Origin: Conexibacter sp. CPCC 206217
GTDB lineage: Bacteria; Actinomycetota; Thermoleophilia; Solirubrobacterales; Solirubrobacteraceae
NCBI RefSeq assembly: GCF_030646165.1
Contig: NZ_JAUTDO010000006.1
Location: 124,001-188,000 of the forward strand
Reading direction: 5' to 3'
DNA: 64,000 nucleotides
Positions 25,735 through 34,548 of the stretch are shown piece after piece; position 1 is the first letter of the stretch, and each line of letters starts with the position of its first letter. Position numbers and translations under genes: made by a program. The notes beneath the pieces were generated by a model. The model was not told the origin of the DNA. It worked only from the letters and a program-made list of their open reading frames with translations, and searched no databases.

Positions 25735-25740
25735 CATGCG

Positions 25741-26721
25741 ATGTCTCAGGTACATGCGATCAACACGACGGGCGATCGGGGAGGCCTGCCACAGCGGGTC
25801 CACCTGCGCGAGGTCGGCCCGCGCGACGGCTTCCAGAACGAGCCCGAGGTGCTCGCGACCGCGGACAAGGTCGCGCTGATCGAGGCGCTCGCGCGCAGCG
25901 GGATCACGCGGCTGGAGGTGACCTCTTTCGTGCGCGCCGAGGTGATCCCGCAGCTGGCGGACGCGGCGCAGGTGCTGCGCACGCTGGAGCTGCCGGACGC
26001 CGTCTCGGTCTCGGTGCTGATCCCGAACGAGCGCGGCTTGGAGCAGGCGCTGCTGGTGCGCGAGCGCTTCGACGAGGTCAACGTCTTCCTGTCGGCGTCG
26101 GAGGCGCACAACCGCCACAACGTCAACCGATCGGTCGATCAGTCGCTCGACGGCATCGGCCGCCTGCTCGCCCGGGCCGGGGATGCCGGGCTGCGCCGCC
26201 AGGGGACGATCGCGACCGCGTTCGGCTGCCCGTACGAGGGTCGCGTCGAGCCGCGGCGGGTGTTCGAGATCGCGCGCGCACTGCGCGACGCCGGCTGCGA
26301 GGAGATCGCCTTCGGCGACACGACCGGGATGGCGAACCCCCTGCAGGTGGCGGATTTCTTCGGCGGCGCACGGGCGGCGCTGGGGGAGCAGGTCGAGCTG
26401 ACCGCGCACTTCCACAACACGCGTGGGCAGGGCCTGGCGAACGTGTTCGCGGCGCTGCAGGCCGGCGTCACGTCGTTCGAGTCGAGCTTCGGCGAGCTGG
26501 GCGGCTGCCCGTCGGGCGGGCCGGACGGACAGCCAGCGACCGGCAACATCGCGACCGAGGACCTCGTCTCGATGCTGCACGAGATGGGCGTCGAGACCGG
26601 CATCGACCTCGACCGCCTGCTCGACGCGACGCGCACCGTGCGCGACCTGCTCGGCCGCCCGCTCGGCTCGCACGTGCTGACGGCGGGACCGGTCGCGTGG
26701 AGCGCCCCGCGACCGGCTTGA
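25741..26721 (+). CDS. mvaB: Hydroxymethylglutaryl-CoA lyase
   Basis: A 326-residue HMGL-like TIM-barrel enzyme cleaving HMG-CoA to acetoacetate and acetyl-CoA in leucine catabolism. Metal and catalytic motifs are EVGPRDGFQNE, FLSASEAHNRHN, FGDTTGMANP and HFHNTRGQG. The Cys loop is GELGGCPSGGPDGQPATGN, longer than the common GGCPYAPGASGN, so a related acyl-CoA substrate is possible. Single gene, convergent with the decarboxylase. Confidence 0.88.
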   Translation: MSQVHAINTTGDRGGLPQRVHLREVGPRDGFQNEPEVLATADKVALIEALARSGITRLEVTSFVRAEVIPQLADAAQVLRTLELPDAVSVSVLIPNERGLEQALLVRERFDEVNVFLSASEAHNRHNVNRSVDQSLDGIGRLLARAGDAGLRRQGTIATAFGCPYEGRVEPRRVFEIARALRDAGCEEIAFGDTTGMANPLQVADFFGGARAALGEQVELTAHFHNTRGQGLANVFAALQAGVTSFESSFGELGGCPSGGPDGQPATGNIATEDLVSMLHEMGVETGIDLDRLLDATRTVRDLLGRPLGSHVLTAGPVAWSAPRPA

Positions 26722-26742
26722 CCGCAGGCGCGGCCGCGCACA

Positions 26743-26771
26743 CCGGCGGGCGGGGACGAGCGCTCCGCCGG
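26743..26771. terminator. Possible hairpin between convergent genes
   Basis: CCGGCGG (26743-26749) pairs with CCGCCGG (26765-26771) around a 15-nt loop, between the stops of HMG-CoA lyase and the decarboxylase. Could serve both strands; no T-run. Confidence 0.4.
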
Positions 26772-26799
26772 CGGCGCATGCCGATCGAGCGGTGGCGCG

Positions 26800-28317
26800 T
26801 CAGGACTCCGCGGTCACCACAAGCGTGTTCAGGTCCGGATCGGACGCGCCGTGCAGGCGCAGGCCGGCGGCGTGCAGCGACAGCAGTTGGTCGAGCGCGC
26901 GGCGGGTGATCGGCTCGCCCGGCAGCAGCGCCGGAATGCCAGGGGGATAGGCGCTGATCGCCTCTGCGCTGAGGCGGCCGATCGCGGCGCTGCGGCGGAC
27001 GCGCTCGACGCGGCCGAGAAATGCCTCGCGCGGGGAGCAGCGCGGCCGCTCGGCGGACGGCGGCGCGGCGAGCACGGACTCCGGGATCGAGGAGCTGCCG
27101 CGCGCGCCGTCGGCGACCGCCTCGCGCAGCGCGTCGGCGACGTGCTCGGCGGTCGTCGCGGTCATCCCGAGCGGGATCACGAAGACGATGCTGGTGTGGG
27201 TGCTCAGCTCCGGCTGCACGTCGTGCACGTCGCGCAGCAGCGCCGCGACCGTCGTCGCCGGCACGCCCGTGCCGCGCACGTCGACGACGACCCGCAGCGG
27301 GTCCCACGCGTCGATCGCGGGGCCGTTCCAGGAGCGGTCGAGCACCTGGCAGCCGTCGATCTCCTCGACCCGCTCGCGCAGTCGCTCGCCGGCGACGATC
27401 GCGTCGCCGAGCACGCGCGCGCCGCGCACGACGAGCTGGCGGCGGGCGGCGTCGAGCGAGGCCAGCAGCAGCGAGCTGGGGGAGGTCGAGCGCAGCAGCC
27501 GCACGGCGCGGCCGATTCTCTCGGTCAGCTGCTCGCGGTCGGGCGCGACGTGCAGCATCGCGCTCTGCGTGAGGCTCCCGGCGTGCTTGTGGATCGACGT
27601 CAGCGCGACGTCGGCGCCGCGCCGCAGGGGGCTGTCGGGCAGCGCGGGGTGGAAGCCGAAGTGGGGGCCCCAGGCGCAGTCGACGACGAGCGTCACGCCG
27701 GCCTCGCGCGCGACCTCCGCGCAACCGGCGACGTCGGCGACCATGCCGAAGTAGGTCGGCGAGACGAGCATCGCGACGCGCGCGTCGGGCCGCTCGCGCA
27801 GCGCCGCGCGCAGGCTGTCGGGCGTCACGACGGTCGCCATCCCGAGGCCGGCGTCGTAGCCGGGCGTGACGTAGGTCGGCGAGCCGCCGCTGAGGACGAG
27901 GCCGTCGATCACGCTGCCGTGGCAGTTGCGCTGCACGACGGCGGCGGTGCCGGCGGGCGTCAGCGCGAGGCAGATCGCCTGGTTGCCCTGCGTAGCGCCG
28001 TTGGTCAGGAACCACGTGCGGCCGGCGCCGTAGGCGGCCGCCGCGAGCGTCTCGGCGCGCTCGTACGGGGTCGGGCGCGCGCCGATGTCGACGCCCTCGA
28101 TGTCCTGCGGTATGTCGAGCTGGAAGGTCGAGGCGCCGAGCGCGGCGAACAGGGCCGGGTCGGCGCCGGCGCCGCCGCCGTGGCCTGGGACGTGCAGCCG
28201 CTGCGGTGCGCGGTGCCCGTAGGCGAGCAGCGCTTCGACGTACGGGGCGTGGAGCTGCTCGGTGCTGCGGGCGGCGAGGGGCGCGCCCGCCGTACCGGGG
28301 GTCTGCGTGAGCGTCAT
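26800..28317 (-). CDS. Orn/Lys/Arg decarboxylase-family PLP enzyme
   Basis: A 505-residue fold-type I PLP enzyme. Motifs: RLHVPGHGGGAGADP at the entrance (residues 40-54), TNGATQGNQA phosphate loop, Asp213 (VVDCAWGPHFGFHP) for the pyridine nitrogen and Lys244 in SIHKHAGSLTQSA. The short class without an N-terminal wing domain includes SpeA-like and cyanobacterial arginine/lysine decarboxylases that make polyamines. The start was set at MTLTQTPG; TACCGT lies 10 nt upstream. A LysR regulator is divergent. Confidence 0.9.
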   Translation of the reverse strand: MTLTQTPGTAGAPLAARSTEQLHAPYVEALLAYGHRAPQRLHVPGHGGGAGADPALFAALGASTFQLDIPQDIEGVDIGARPTPYERAETLAAAAYGAGRTWFLTNGATQGNQAICLALTPAGTAAVVQRNCHGSVIDGLVLSGGSPTYVTPGYDAGLGMATVVTPDSLRAALRERPDARVAMLVSPTYFGMVADVAGCAEVAREAGVTLVVDCAWGPHFGFHPALPDSPLRRGADVALTSIHKHAGSLTQSAMLHVAPDREQLTERIGRAVRLLRSTSPSSLLLASLDAARRQLVVRGARVLGDAIVAGERLRERVEEIDGCQVLDRSWNGPAIDAWDPLRVVVDVRGTGVPATTVAALLRDVHDVQPELSTHTSIVFVIPLGMTATTAEHVADALREAVADGARGSSSIPESVLAAPPSAERPRCSPREAFLGRVERVRRSAAIGRLSAEAISAYPPGIPALLPGEPITRRALDQLLSLHAAGLRLHGASDPDLNTLVVTAES

Positions 28318-28327
28318 CGTGTCGCGG

Positions 28328-28333
28328 ACGGTA
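28328..28333 (-). promoter_or_regulatory. -10 candidate TACCGT of the decarboxylase gene
   Basis: TACCGT ends 10 nt before the ATG on the minus strand; TAGCTA immediately upstream is an alternative hexamer. Confidence 0.35.
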
Positions 28334-28379
28334 GCTATCGGCAACGCGCACAGGCAAGCGGAGATCAGGCCAACCGCTA

Positions 28380-28385
28380 TAGGCT
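28380..28385 (+). promoter_or_regulatory. -10 element TAGGCT of the LysR gene (leaderless)
   Basis: TAGGCT ends 6 nt before the ATG at 28392. Confidence 0.45.
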
Positions 28386-28391
28386 GAGCCG

Positions 28392-29288
28392 ATGGCACGA
28401 GAGTTGGATGCGCGCGACCTGCGCCTGATCGTCGCGATCGCGGCCGAGGGCTCGATCGCCGCGGCGGCGCGGCAGCTCGACTACAGCCAGCCGACCGCCT
28501 CCCAGCACCTCGCGGGGCTGGAGACGCGACTGGGCGCGCGGCTGGTCGAGCGTGACTCGCGCGGGGCGCGGCTGACCGAGCTGGGCGCGCTGCTCGCCGG
28601 CCACGCGGCGGAGCTGCTGGAGCAGCTCGACACCGTCGAGGCCGACGTCCGCCGCCGCGCCGAGCACGGCGTCTCGACGCTGCGGCTGGGCACCTTTCCC
28701 AGCGCCGGCTCGGAGTTGGCGCCGCGCGCGATGGCCGCGCTCGCGAAGTCGGGCCTGCTGGTCGAGGTGCTGGAGGCGGAGGTGCCTGAGCTGCTGGTCG
28801 CGCTGCAGCGCCGCAGCGTCCACGCGGCGCTCGTCTTCGCCTCGCCGGAGGAGCCGCTGGCGGCGCTGGCGGGCGTGCGCTTCCTGCACCTGTTCGACGA
28901 CGAGCACCTCGTCGTGCTGCCGGCCGGGCATCCGGCGACGGCGAAGGCGGCGGTCGCGCTCACCGACCTGCGCGACGAGCGCTGGATCGCCGCCCCCGAC
29001 GACGACGACCCGAGCTTCGCGGCGCTCGTGCGCGCCTGCCGCCGCGAGGGCTTCGAGCCGACCTTCGCCCATCGCGTCGACAGCTTCTCGATGACGCAGG
29101 GCTTCGTCGCCGCCGGCCTCGGCGTCTCGCTGCTGCCGCGCCTGGCGATGGTCCCGATCCGCGACGACATCGTCCTGCGCCCGCTCACCCGTGCCCGCGT
29201 CGTGCGCTCCGTCCAGGTCGCCTACCTGGAGTCGCTCGCGCCGGCGCTGCAGGACCGGCTGCTTGCGGCGCTGATGGCACAGGTGTGA
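28392..29288 (+). CDS. LysR-family transcriptional regulator
   Basis: A 298-residue LTTR. The HTH is GSIAAAARQLDYSQPTASQHLAGLE (about residues 25-49), followed by the linker helix and a periplasmic-binding-like effector domain (TLRLGTFPSAGSELAP, LFDDEHLVVLPAGHP, VAAGLGVSLLPRLA). Divergent from the decarboxylase across 74 bp, the normal layout for an LTTR and its target. Arginine is encoded only by CGN codons here, unlike the exported proteins in this window. Confidence 0.93.
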   Translation: MARELDARDLRLIVAIAAEGSIAAAARQLDYSQPTASQHLAGLETRLGARLVERDSRGARLTELGALLAGHAAELLEQLDTVEADVRRRAEHGVSTLRLGTFPSAGSELAPRAMAALAKSGLLVEVLEAEVPELLVALQRRSVHAALVFASPEEPLAALAGVRFLHLFDDEHLVVLPAGHPATAKAAVALTDLRDERWIAAPDDDDPSFAALVRACRREGFEPTFAHRVDSFSMTQGFVAAGLGVSLLPRLAMVPIRDDIVLRPLTRARVVRSVQVAYLESLAPALQDRLLAALMAQV

Positions 29289-29302
29289 GGGACGCTCACC
29301 GC

Positions 29303-29326
29303 CCGCCCGCCCGCCCGCCCGCCCGC
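29303..29326. repeat. (CCCG)6 simple repeat
   Basis: Six perfect CCCG units lie between the LysR stop and the following hairpin; intergenic and probably without function beyond spacing. Confidence 0.8.
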
Positions 29327-29353
29327 GGGCGGCCGCGCTCGCGGCCGCCCGCG
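29326..29353. terminator. Bidirectional hairpin between convergent genes
   Basis: GCGGGCGGCCGCG (29326-29338) and CGCGGCCGCCCGC (29341-29353) are perfect 13-bp arms separated by CT. It lies between the stops of LysR and the beta-propeller gene and can serve both. Confidence 0.7.
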
Positions 29354-29363
29354 CCAGCTCAGC

Positions 29364-30779
29364 TCAGCGTCTGACCGGTCTCGCTCTCGCGCGCGGCTTG
29401 ATCGTCAACGGCTTCGACGTGCGCGCGGTGCCGACCGCGTTGCCGGCGCTGATCGAGACGCGGTAGGAGCCCGCGCTCAGCCGCGCGCCGAATCTGCCGG
29501 TCGCGTTGCCCGTGCGCGAGACCGGCAGTCTCAGCGTCGCGCGTGTCACATACCGTGAGCACGCTCTCGCGCGGCGGTTTCTTCTCGTCGGCGCGACGCA
29601 GCGTCTGCCGCTGCGCCGCCCGGAGAGCTTGCGCTCGACGCGCACGAAGACCGTCCCCGCGCTCGTGACGGCGACTCTCAGCGTCGCCGATCTGCCCTGC
29701 GTGATCGTCCGTGTCAGCGAGACTCTCGCGAACACCGGCTGAGCACCGGGCGGGTTCGGTATCTGCGGCGGGTTCGGCGGGCTCGGGCCCGTCGGCGGCG
29801 TCACGGGTGGCACGACCGGCGGCGGCGCCTCCAGGCCGGTCACGAGCGCGATTCTTCTCGACGTCTCGAGCGAGACCCAGAGCGTGCCGTTGAGGCCGGC
29901 CGTGATCTGGCGCGGGCCGCTGTTGGCGCTCAGCCCGGTCAAGGTGGTGACGGTGCCGGTCGAGGTCAAGCGGGTCAGATCGCTCGAGAGGAAGTCGGCC
30001 GCCCAGTACGCCTGATCGAGACCGAAGGCGATGCCTGTCGCGTCGGTTCTCGGTGCGGGGACGCGGATCGCCGGATCCGGAGGGGTGATCAGTCCGACCT
30101 CGTCCGGGTCCAGGCCAGGCGCCGTGTAGCCGACCTGCGCGCCCAACCCTGCGACGACCTCCTGCGGGGCGCTGTTGACACCGGTGTCGTAGAACGTCGG
30201 GACGCCGGCGGTCGTCAGCTGCACGATGCGGTTGCCGCCGAAGTCGGCGATCCAGAGGTTGCCGCCACCGGTCGTGATCCCGCGCGCGTCCATGCCGGTG
30301 ACCGGGAAGCTTCTGATCTCTCTGCCGTCAGCTGGGTTGACCTGGACCGCCTGGTCGCCGGCGACGAACCAGATGTTCTGGTCGGGACCAGTGGTGATCC
30401 CACGTTTGCCGGCGACCGTGGGGATCGCGTAGGCGGTCGCTCTTCTGGGGTCCGACGGCGAGAATCTCGCGACCCCGTTCGCCTGCGAGACCCACAGGTC
30501 GCCGTTCGGCCCCAGCGTGATGTCGACCGGGTTGGCTATGTCGGTCGCGTCATACGTTCTCACCGTGCCGTCGGGCGTGACCTCCGCGACGTCGTCGGTG
30601 CCGCCGAGCACGACCCAGGCGTTGCCGGCGGGGTCGGTCGTGAGCTGGCCGGGCGTGTCGGCGAACCCGGCTGGCGGGAACTCGCCGCTGACGACCGGCA
30701 CGGCGCCGGCAGCCGCTGGCGCGAGCAACGCGGCGGCGAGGACGAGCAGGAGCAAAGGGATCAGGCGTTGGTGCGACAC
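29364..30779 (-). CDS. Secreted NHL/Vgb-like beta-propeller with basic C-terminal domain
   Basis: A 471-residue exported protein. A signal peptide (1 to about 26, LLLLVLAAALLAPAAAGA) precedes repeated blades like those of virginiamycin B lyase/SMP-30 relatives (LTTDPAGNAWVV, ITLGPNGDLWVS, ITTGPDQNIWFV, ITTGGGNLWIAD, ITAGLNGTLWVS). The lyase active-site residues cannot be confirmed, so a binding role is equally likely. A Pro-rich linker (PPVVPPVTPPTGPSPPNPP) leads to a 120-residue Arg/Ser/Thr-rich beta domain ending RARARPVRR. Start GTG is preceded by GGAGG. Many Arg codons are AGA. Confidence 0.85.
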   Translation of the reverse strand: MSHQRLIPLLLLVLAAALLAPAAAGAVPVVSGEFPPAGFADTPGQLTTDPAGNAWVVLGGTDDVAEVTPDGTVRTYDATDIANPVDITLGPNGDLWVSQANGVARFSPSDPRRATAYAIPTVAGKRGITTGPDQNIWFVAGDQAVQVNPADGREIRSFPVTGMDARGITTGGGNLWIADFGGNRIVQLTTAGVPTFYDTGVNSAPQEVVAGLGAQVGYTAPGLDPDEVGLITPPDPAIRVPAPRTDATGIAFGLDQAYWAADFLSSDLTRLTSTGTVTTLTGLSANSGPRQITAGLNGTLWVSLETSRRIALVTGLEAPPPVVPPVTPPTGPSPPNPPQIPNPPGAQPVFARVSLTRTITQGRSATLRVAVTSAGTVFVRVERKLSGRRSGRRCVAPTRRNRRARACSRYVTRATLRLPVSRTGNATGRFGARLSAGSYRVSISAGNAVGTARTSKPLTIKPRARARPVRR

Positions 30780-30938
30780 GGCGCCTCCGGAGTCGATCGA
30801 CCGCTTGCCGCGGTCCTGCGGCCAGGTCCTACCCCGGATGCTAACCCGCCCAATCGACCGAATCCAGGGGCACGAGAGCGCGTGGCCGCCGGGATCGGGA
30901 TTGCGTCCAGGTCGAACCGAACAGCGTTCGCAATGATC

Positions 30939-30944
30939 TACGCT
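30939..30944 (+). promoter_or_regulatory. -10 element TACGCT of the 886-aa gene (leaderless)
   Basis: TACGCT ends 7 nt before the ATG at 30952. Confidence 0.5.
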
Positions 30945-30951
30945 AGCGGGC

Positions 30952-33612
30952 ATGTCGCCGCGCTGCATCGCTTCCACCGTCCGCCGATCGGCAGCGCTGA
31001 CGGCGCTCGCCGCGGTGCTCTTCGCCGCCGTTGCGGCCATCGCCTTCGCCGATCCCGACCCCGGCCGCGCGCAGACGCGCGTCGACGCCGGCGACGACCT
31101 CTGGGTCCGCGCCCACCAGCCGGTCCGGCTCGGCGCCGGCGGCGGCGTGCAGGGCGACGACGACGCGCGCGTGCGCTGGCGCGTCGTCGACGCCCCGCGC
31201 GGCGCGCGCTTCGAGCTGAGGGGGAAGACGCGCGAGCGCCCGCTGCTCGCCGCCGACACCGTCGGCACGTACGTGCTGCGGCTGACGGCCGACGGGGACG
31301 GTCCCGACGGCCCGCTCGGCGCGGGGCGTGACACGCTCACCGTCACCGTCACGCCGGACGACCCGCCGATCGGGGTCGAGCTGGACACGCTGCACCCCGG
31401 CTCGCAAGCGATGCGGATCGACGGCAGAGGCGTGGAGGGGACCAGACGCAGCTCCGACGAGAGCGCGCTCTACTACCTCGTGTTGGAGCGCGCGACGCGC
31501 AGAGAGGTCGCCGCCGGCAACAGGCCGCGCAGCCGCGCCGGCCTCGGCGACCTGATCGCGCTCGCCGACAGATACAAGACCCGCGACAGATACCTGATGA
31601 TCGTCTCCGGCTACCGCGGCATCGAGCAAGCGAACCTCGACCTCGCCGAGAGACTGCTGAAGCTGCTCGGCGGCGCCGACCTGACCGCCTTCCAGAAGCG
31701 CGACCTCGGCCTCGGCGTGCCGTTCACGCTCGCCGGCGTGGCGGGCGGCGCGACCGGCTCGGCGTGGACGCGGATCAACCGCTACAACGAGTACGCCGTC
31801 GGCGCCTTCCGCGGGCTGCTGCAGCGCAACACCGCGACGCAGCAGTACGACCTCGTCAGCCCGGACATGCTCGCGTTCGACACCGACGTGCCGACCGGCA
31901 ACCCGCGCGCCAACAAGATGCGGATCGGCGGCAACGACTACACCGGCACGCTGCCGGCGGGCCGCACGGCCGGCTTCCACGTCGTCGCGATCAACCCGAT
32001 CAACGGTCTGCAGATCGCCGACGCCGTCTACCCGGTCGACGGGCAGATACAGGCGTACAGCGAGGTGCTGCTGGCGGCGGCGCTGGAGAAGGCGATCGAC
32101 GGGCCGGGGCAGCCGGTCGTGTTCGTGCAGACGATCGGCAGACCGGTCACCGGCACCGACGACTGGAACCACGTCATCAGAGAGCTGCTGCGGCTGGGCG
32201 CGACGCGCTCGCTGATCGCCTCCTTCGACGGCAGCAGCGAGTACGCGTTCGTCGGGCGGCTCGGCGGCGAGCGCCCGTCGGTGGAAGTCAGCTCGCTGCC
32301 CGGCACGCGCGACCCCGAGGACGTCGAGAAGGCGCAGCTGTCAGGCATCCTGACGCGCACGCACGCGTACGCCTACGAGCCGCTGATCGCCTCGCCGAAC
32401 GGCGGGCAGACGGCGGAGCTGCCGGCCATCGCCTACCAGGACGGCACGCCCTTCCCGGCCTTCTCGACGCCGGGCCAGCGCGCCGCCCAGACCGCGATCG
32501 GCGAGTACCTGCGCGTCTGCTCCTTCACCGCCGCGTCGTGCGACATCCGCCGCATGTACTACGAGAGCTACCGCGCGGCGTGGGGAGAGTTGGCGAGCGG
32601 CCTGCGCGCGATGACCTACCCGGGCGAGGGTCGCGGCTTCAGCGCCGCCGAGTTCAGCAGCGTCAAGGCTCAGCTGCTGGAGGAGATGTCGGACATCGTC
32701 CACATCAAGACCTACTTCGAGCAGCTGTCGTCGATCCTGCCGCGCGCCGAGAGCGACGGCCAGGTCGACGTCAGAAGAATCGCGAAGGAGATCTACGACG
32801 CGATCCAGCCGGCCGGCGAGAACAAGTCCGGCGCCTATCTGCCGGAGCTGTTCGAGCACGCGACCGAGGTCGCGGGGCTGTACTTCGGCGGCATCGGCTC
32901 GGCGATCCACGGGCTCAACGCCGTCATGGGGCTGATCTCGTTCCTGTCCGACGAGAAGGGCAAGCCGGTCGCGGGCTCCGAGCTGCCGGTGCGCGCCGAC
33001 GCGCTCGCCACGCAGCTGCGCGACAACCTCGTGCAGGCGCAGGAGGCGCTGATCGCCCAGCAGCAGCTGATCGTCAGCGACTGGGGCAAGATGCAGGCCG
33101 TCACGCGGCACATCCTGAGCGACTGGCGGCTGCCGGCCAGCGACGCGATCACGCTCAGAGCGATGCGTGTCGCGACCGGCCAGTGGGTCGCGGGCGAGCT
33201 GTTCGGCGCCGCCTTCCCGGACCTCGTGCACACGATGGCGGGCGAGACGCCGCGCCAGACCTCGTGCGGCTTCAACCCGCACCTGGGCACCTACAAGCAG
33301 CGCTACCCGTGGAGATACCTCGAGCCGCACCTGATGGTGAGAACGAACGTCGGCTACGCGGCCAGAGCGACGCAGCCGTACTGGGTCGTGCGCTTCGCGA
33401 CGCGCGGCGGCAGCCCACCGACGCGCAGACTCGGCAGACGGCTGTTCGACGCTCCGACCGACGAGACGCCGGGGCTCGGGATCGACCCGCTGCGCTTCTT
33501 CGACGCGAAGAACTTCGACGGCCGCGACCTCTACGCGAACCCGAACGCGCCCTACTGCGACCTGCCGTTCTCGCACGACTTCCCGGACTGGATGGCGAGA
33601 CCGGAGGACTGA
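30952..33612 (+). CDS. Large secreted protein with Ig-like and two ILEI/FAM3-like domains (function unknown)
   Basis: An 886-residue exported protein I do not recognise as a whole. A signal peptide (1 to about 33-40) is followed by a PKD/Ig-like domain (about 45-130; WRVVDAPRGARFEL, GTYVLRLTADG). Two segments resemble the interleukin-like EMT inducer fold: about 155-275 ([40 protein letters not shown]) and about 335-460 (FHVVAINPINGLQIADAVYP, VVFVQTIGRPVTGTDDWNH, ELLRLGATRSLIASFD, YAFVGRLGG). The remaining 420 residues are helical with several Cys and no known motif. Its 3' end overlaps the convergent XRE gene by 61 bp. AGA is frequent among Arg codons. Confidence 0.85.
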   Translation: MSPRCIASTVRRSAALTALAAVLFAAVAAIAFADPDPGRAQTRVDAGDDLWVRAHQPVRLGAGGGVQGDDDARVRWRVVDAPRGARFELRGKTRERPLLAADTVGTYVLRLTADGDGPDGPLGAGRDTLTVTVTPDDPPIGVELDTLHPGSQAMRIDGRGVEGTRRSSDESALYYLVLERATRREVAAGNRPRSRAGLGDLIALADRYKTRDRYLMIVSGYRGIEQANLDLAERLLKLLGGADLTAFQKRDLGLGVPFTLAGVAGGATGSAWTRINRYNEYAVGAFRGLLQRNTATQQYDLVSPDMLAFDTDVPTGNPRANKMRIGGNDYTGTLPAGRTAGFHVVAINPINGLQIADAVYPVDGQIQAYSEVLLAAALEKAIDGPGQPVVFVQTIGRPVTGTDDWNHVIRELLRLGATRSLIASFDGSSEYAFVGRLGGERPSVEVSSLPGTRDPEDVEKAQLSGILTRTHAYAYEPLIASPNGGQTAELPAIAYQDGTPFPAFSTPGQRAAQTAIGEYLRVCSFTAASCDIRRMYYESYRAAWGELASGLRAMTYPGEGRGFSAAEFSSVKAQLLEEMSDIVHIKTYFEQLSSILPRAESDGQVDVRRIAKEIYDAIQPAGENKSGAYLPELFEHATEVAGLYFGGIGSAIHGLNAVMGLISFLSDEKGKPVAGSELPVRADALATQLRDNLVQAQEALIAQQQLIVSDWGKMQAVTRHILSDWRLPASDAITLRAMRVATGQWVAGELFGAAFPDLVHTMAGETPRQTSCGFNPHLGTYKQRYPWRYLEPHLMVRTNVGYAARATQPYWVVRFATRGGSPPTRRLGRRLFDAPTDETPGLGIDPLRFFDAKNFDGRDLYANPNAPYCDLPFSHDFPDWMARPED

Positions 33613-34535
33613 GGCGCGGCGGCGCCCGCCGCCGCGCTGCGCGGCTCGGCGGCGAGCGTCGTCAGCAGCTTCAGCGAGCGCTCGGAGTCGCTGCCGGGCA
33701 TCGCGTGGAAGACGAGCAGCTGCTGGCGGTCGGCGCCGGTGACGGTGAACGCCTCGTAGTCGAGCGTCAGCTCGCCCAGCAGCGGGTGCAGGAAGCGCTT
33801 CGTGCCGGGTCCCTTGTCACGCACGTGGTGACGCGCCCACAGGCGGCGGAACTCGTCGCTCTTGAGCGACAGCTCGCCGACCAGCTCGGTCATGCGCGGG
33901 TCGTCCGCGTCGGCCGCGGCGAGCGAGCGCAGCATCGCGACGGCCTCGACCGCGATCTCCGCGCGCTCGGAGGGCAGGTACAGCGCGCGCGACTCCTCGT
34001 CGAGGAAGTAGTCGCGCACGAGGTTGCGACCCGGCTGGTAGCTGGGGTGCAGCAGCGCGGCGAGGCGGTTGCCGGCCAGCACCTCGCTGGTGGCGCCGTA
34101 GATGTAGGCGGGCACGTCCACGTGCCGCTCCAGCAGCCGCTGCAACGGCTCGCTGGCGCGCTCCGGGCGGCTGCTGCGCGGACGCCTGCCGGCTGGCGGG
34201 CGGATCGCGAGCGCGTGCAGGTGGCGCGTCTCGTCCGCGTCGAGTTGCAGCGCCCGCGCGAGCGCGTCGAGCACCTCGGCGGACGGGCGGCGGTCGCGGC
34301 CCTGCTCCAGCCGCGCGTAGTACGGCGCGCTGACGCCGGCCAGCAGCGCCAGCTCCTCGCGCCGCAGCCCCGGCACGCGCCGGCGGCGGTAGTCGTCGGC
34401 GAAGCCCGCCTGCTCCGGCGCGAGCTGCTCCCGCCGCGCGCGCAGGAAGGCGCCGAGGGGGTTGTCGGCGCTTGGCGCGGCACGCTCGTCACGCGCGGCC
34501 CCGGCTCGCAGCGGCCGGTCGTCGTCGGCTGACAT
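33552..34535 (-). CDS. XRE-family regulator with MmyB-like ligand domain
   Basis: A 327-residue regulator: HTH GLRREELALLAGVSAPYYARL (split by eye around residues 56-80) and an MmyB-like domain (VRDYFLDEESRALYLPSERA, GELTLDYEAFTVTG, LLVFHAMPGSDSE). It parallels the XRE protein at 16678. The ATG at 34535 is supported by TATCGT 7 nt upstream; a GTG at 34544 lies inside that hexamer. It is divergent from a zinc alcohol dehydrogenase, the likely target. The last 20 codons overlap the 886-residue gene tail to tail. Confidence 0.92.
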   Translation of the reverse strand: MSADDDRPLRAGAARDERAAPSADNPLGAFLRARREQLAPEQAGFADDYRRRRVPGLRREELALLAGVSAPYYARLEQGRDRRPSAEVLDALARALQLDADETRHLHALAIRPPAGRRPRSSRPERASEPLQRLLERHVDVPAYIYGATSEVLAGNRLAALLHPSYQPGRNLVRDYFLDEESRALYLPSERAEIAVEAVAMLRSLAAADADDPRMTELVGELSLKSDEFRRLWARHHVRDKGPGTKRFLHPLLGELTLDYEAFTVTGADRQQLLVFHAMPGSDSERSLKLLTTLAAEPRSAAAGAAAPQSSGLAIQSGKSCENGRSQ

Positions 34536-34542
34536 CCACCTC

Positions 34543-34548
34543 ACGATA
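34543..34548 (-). promoter_or_regulatory. -10 element TATCGT of the XRE gene (leaderless)
   Basis: TATCGT ends 7 nt before the ATG on the minus strand. Confidence 0.5.
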
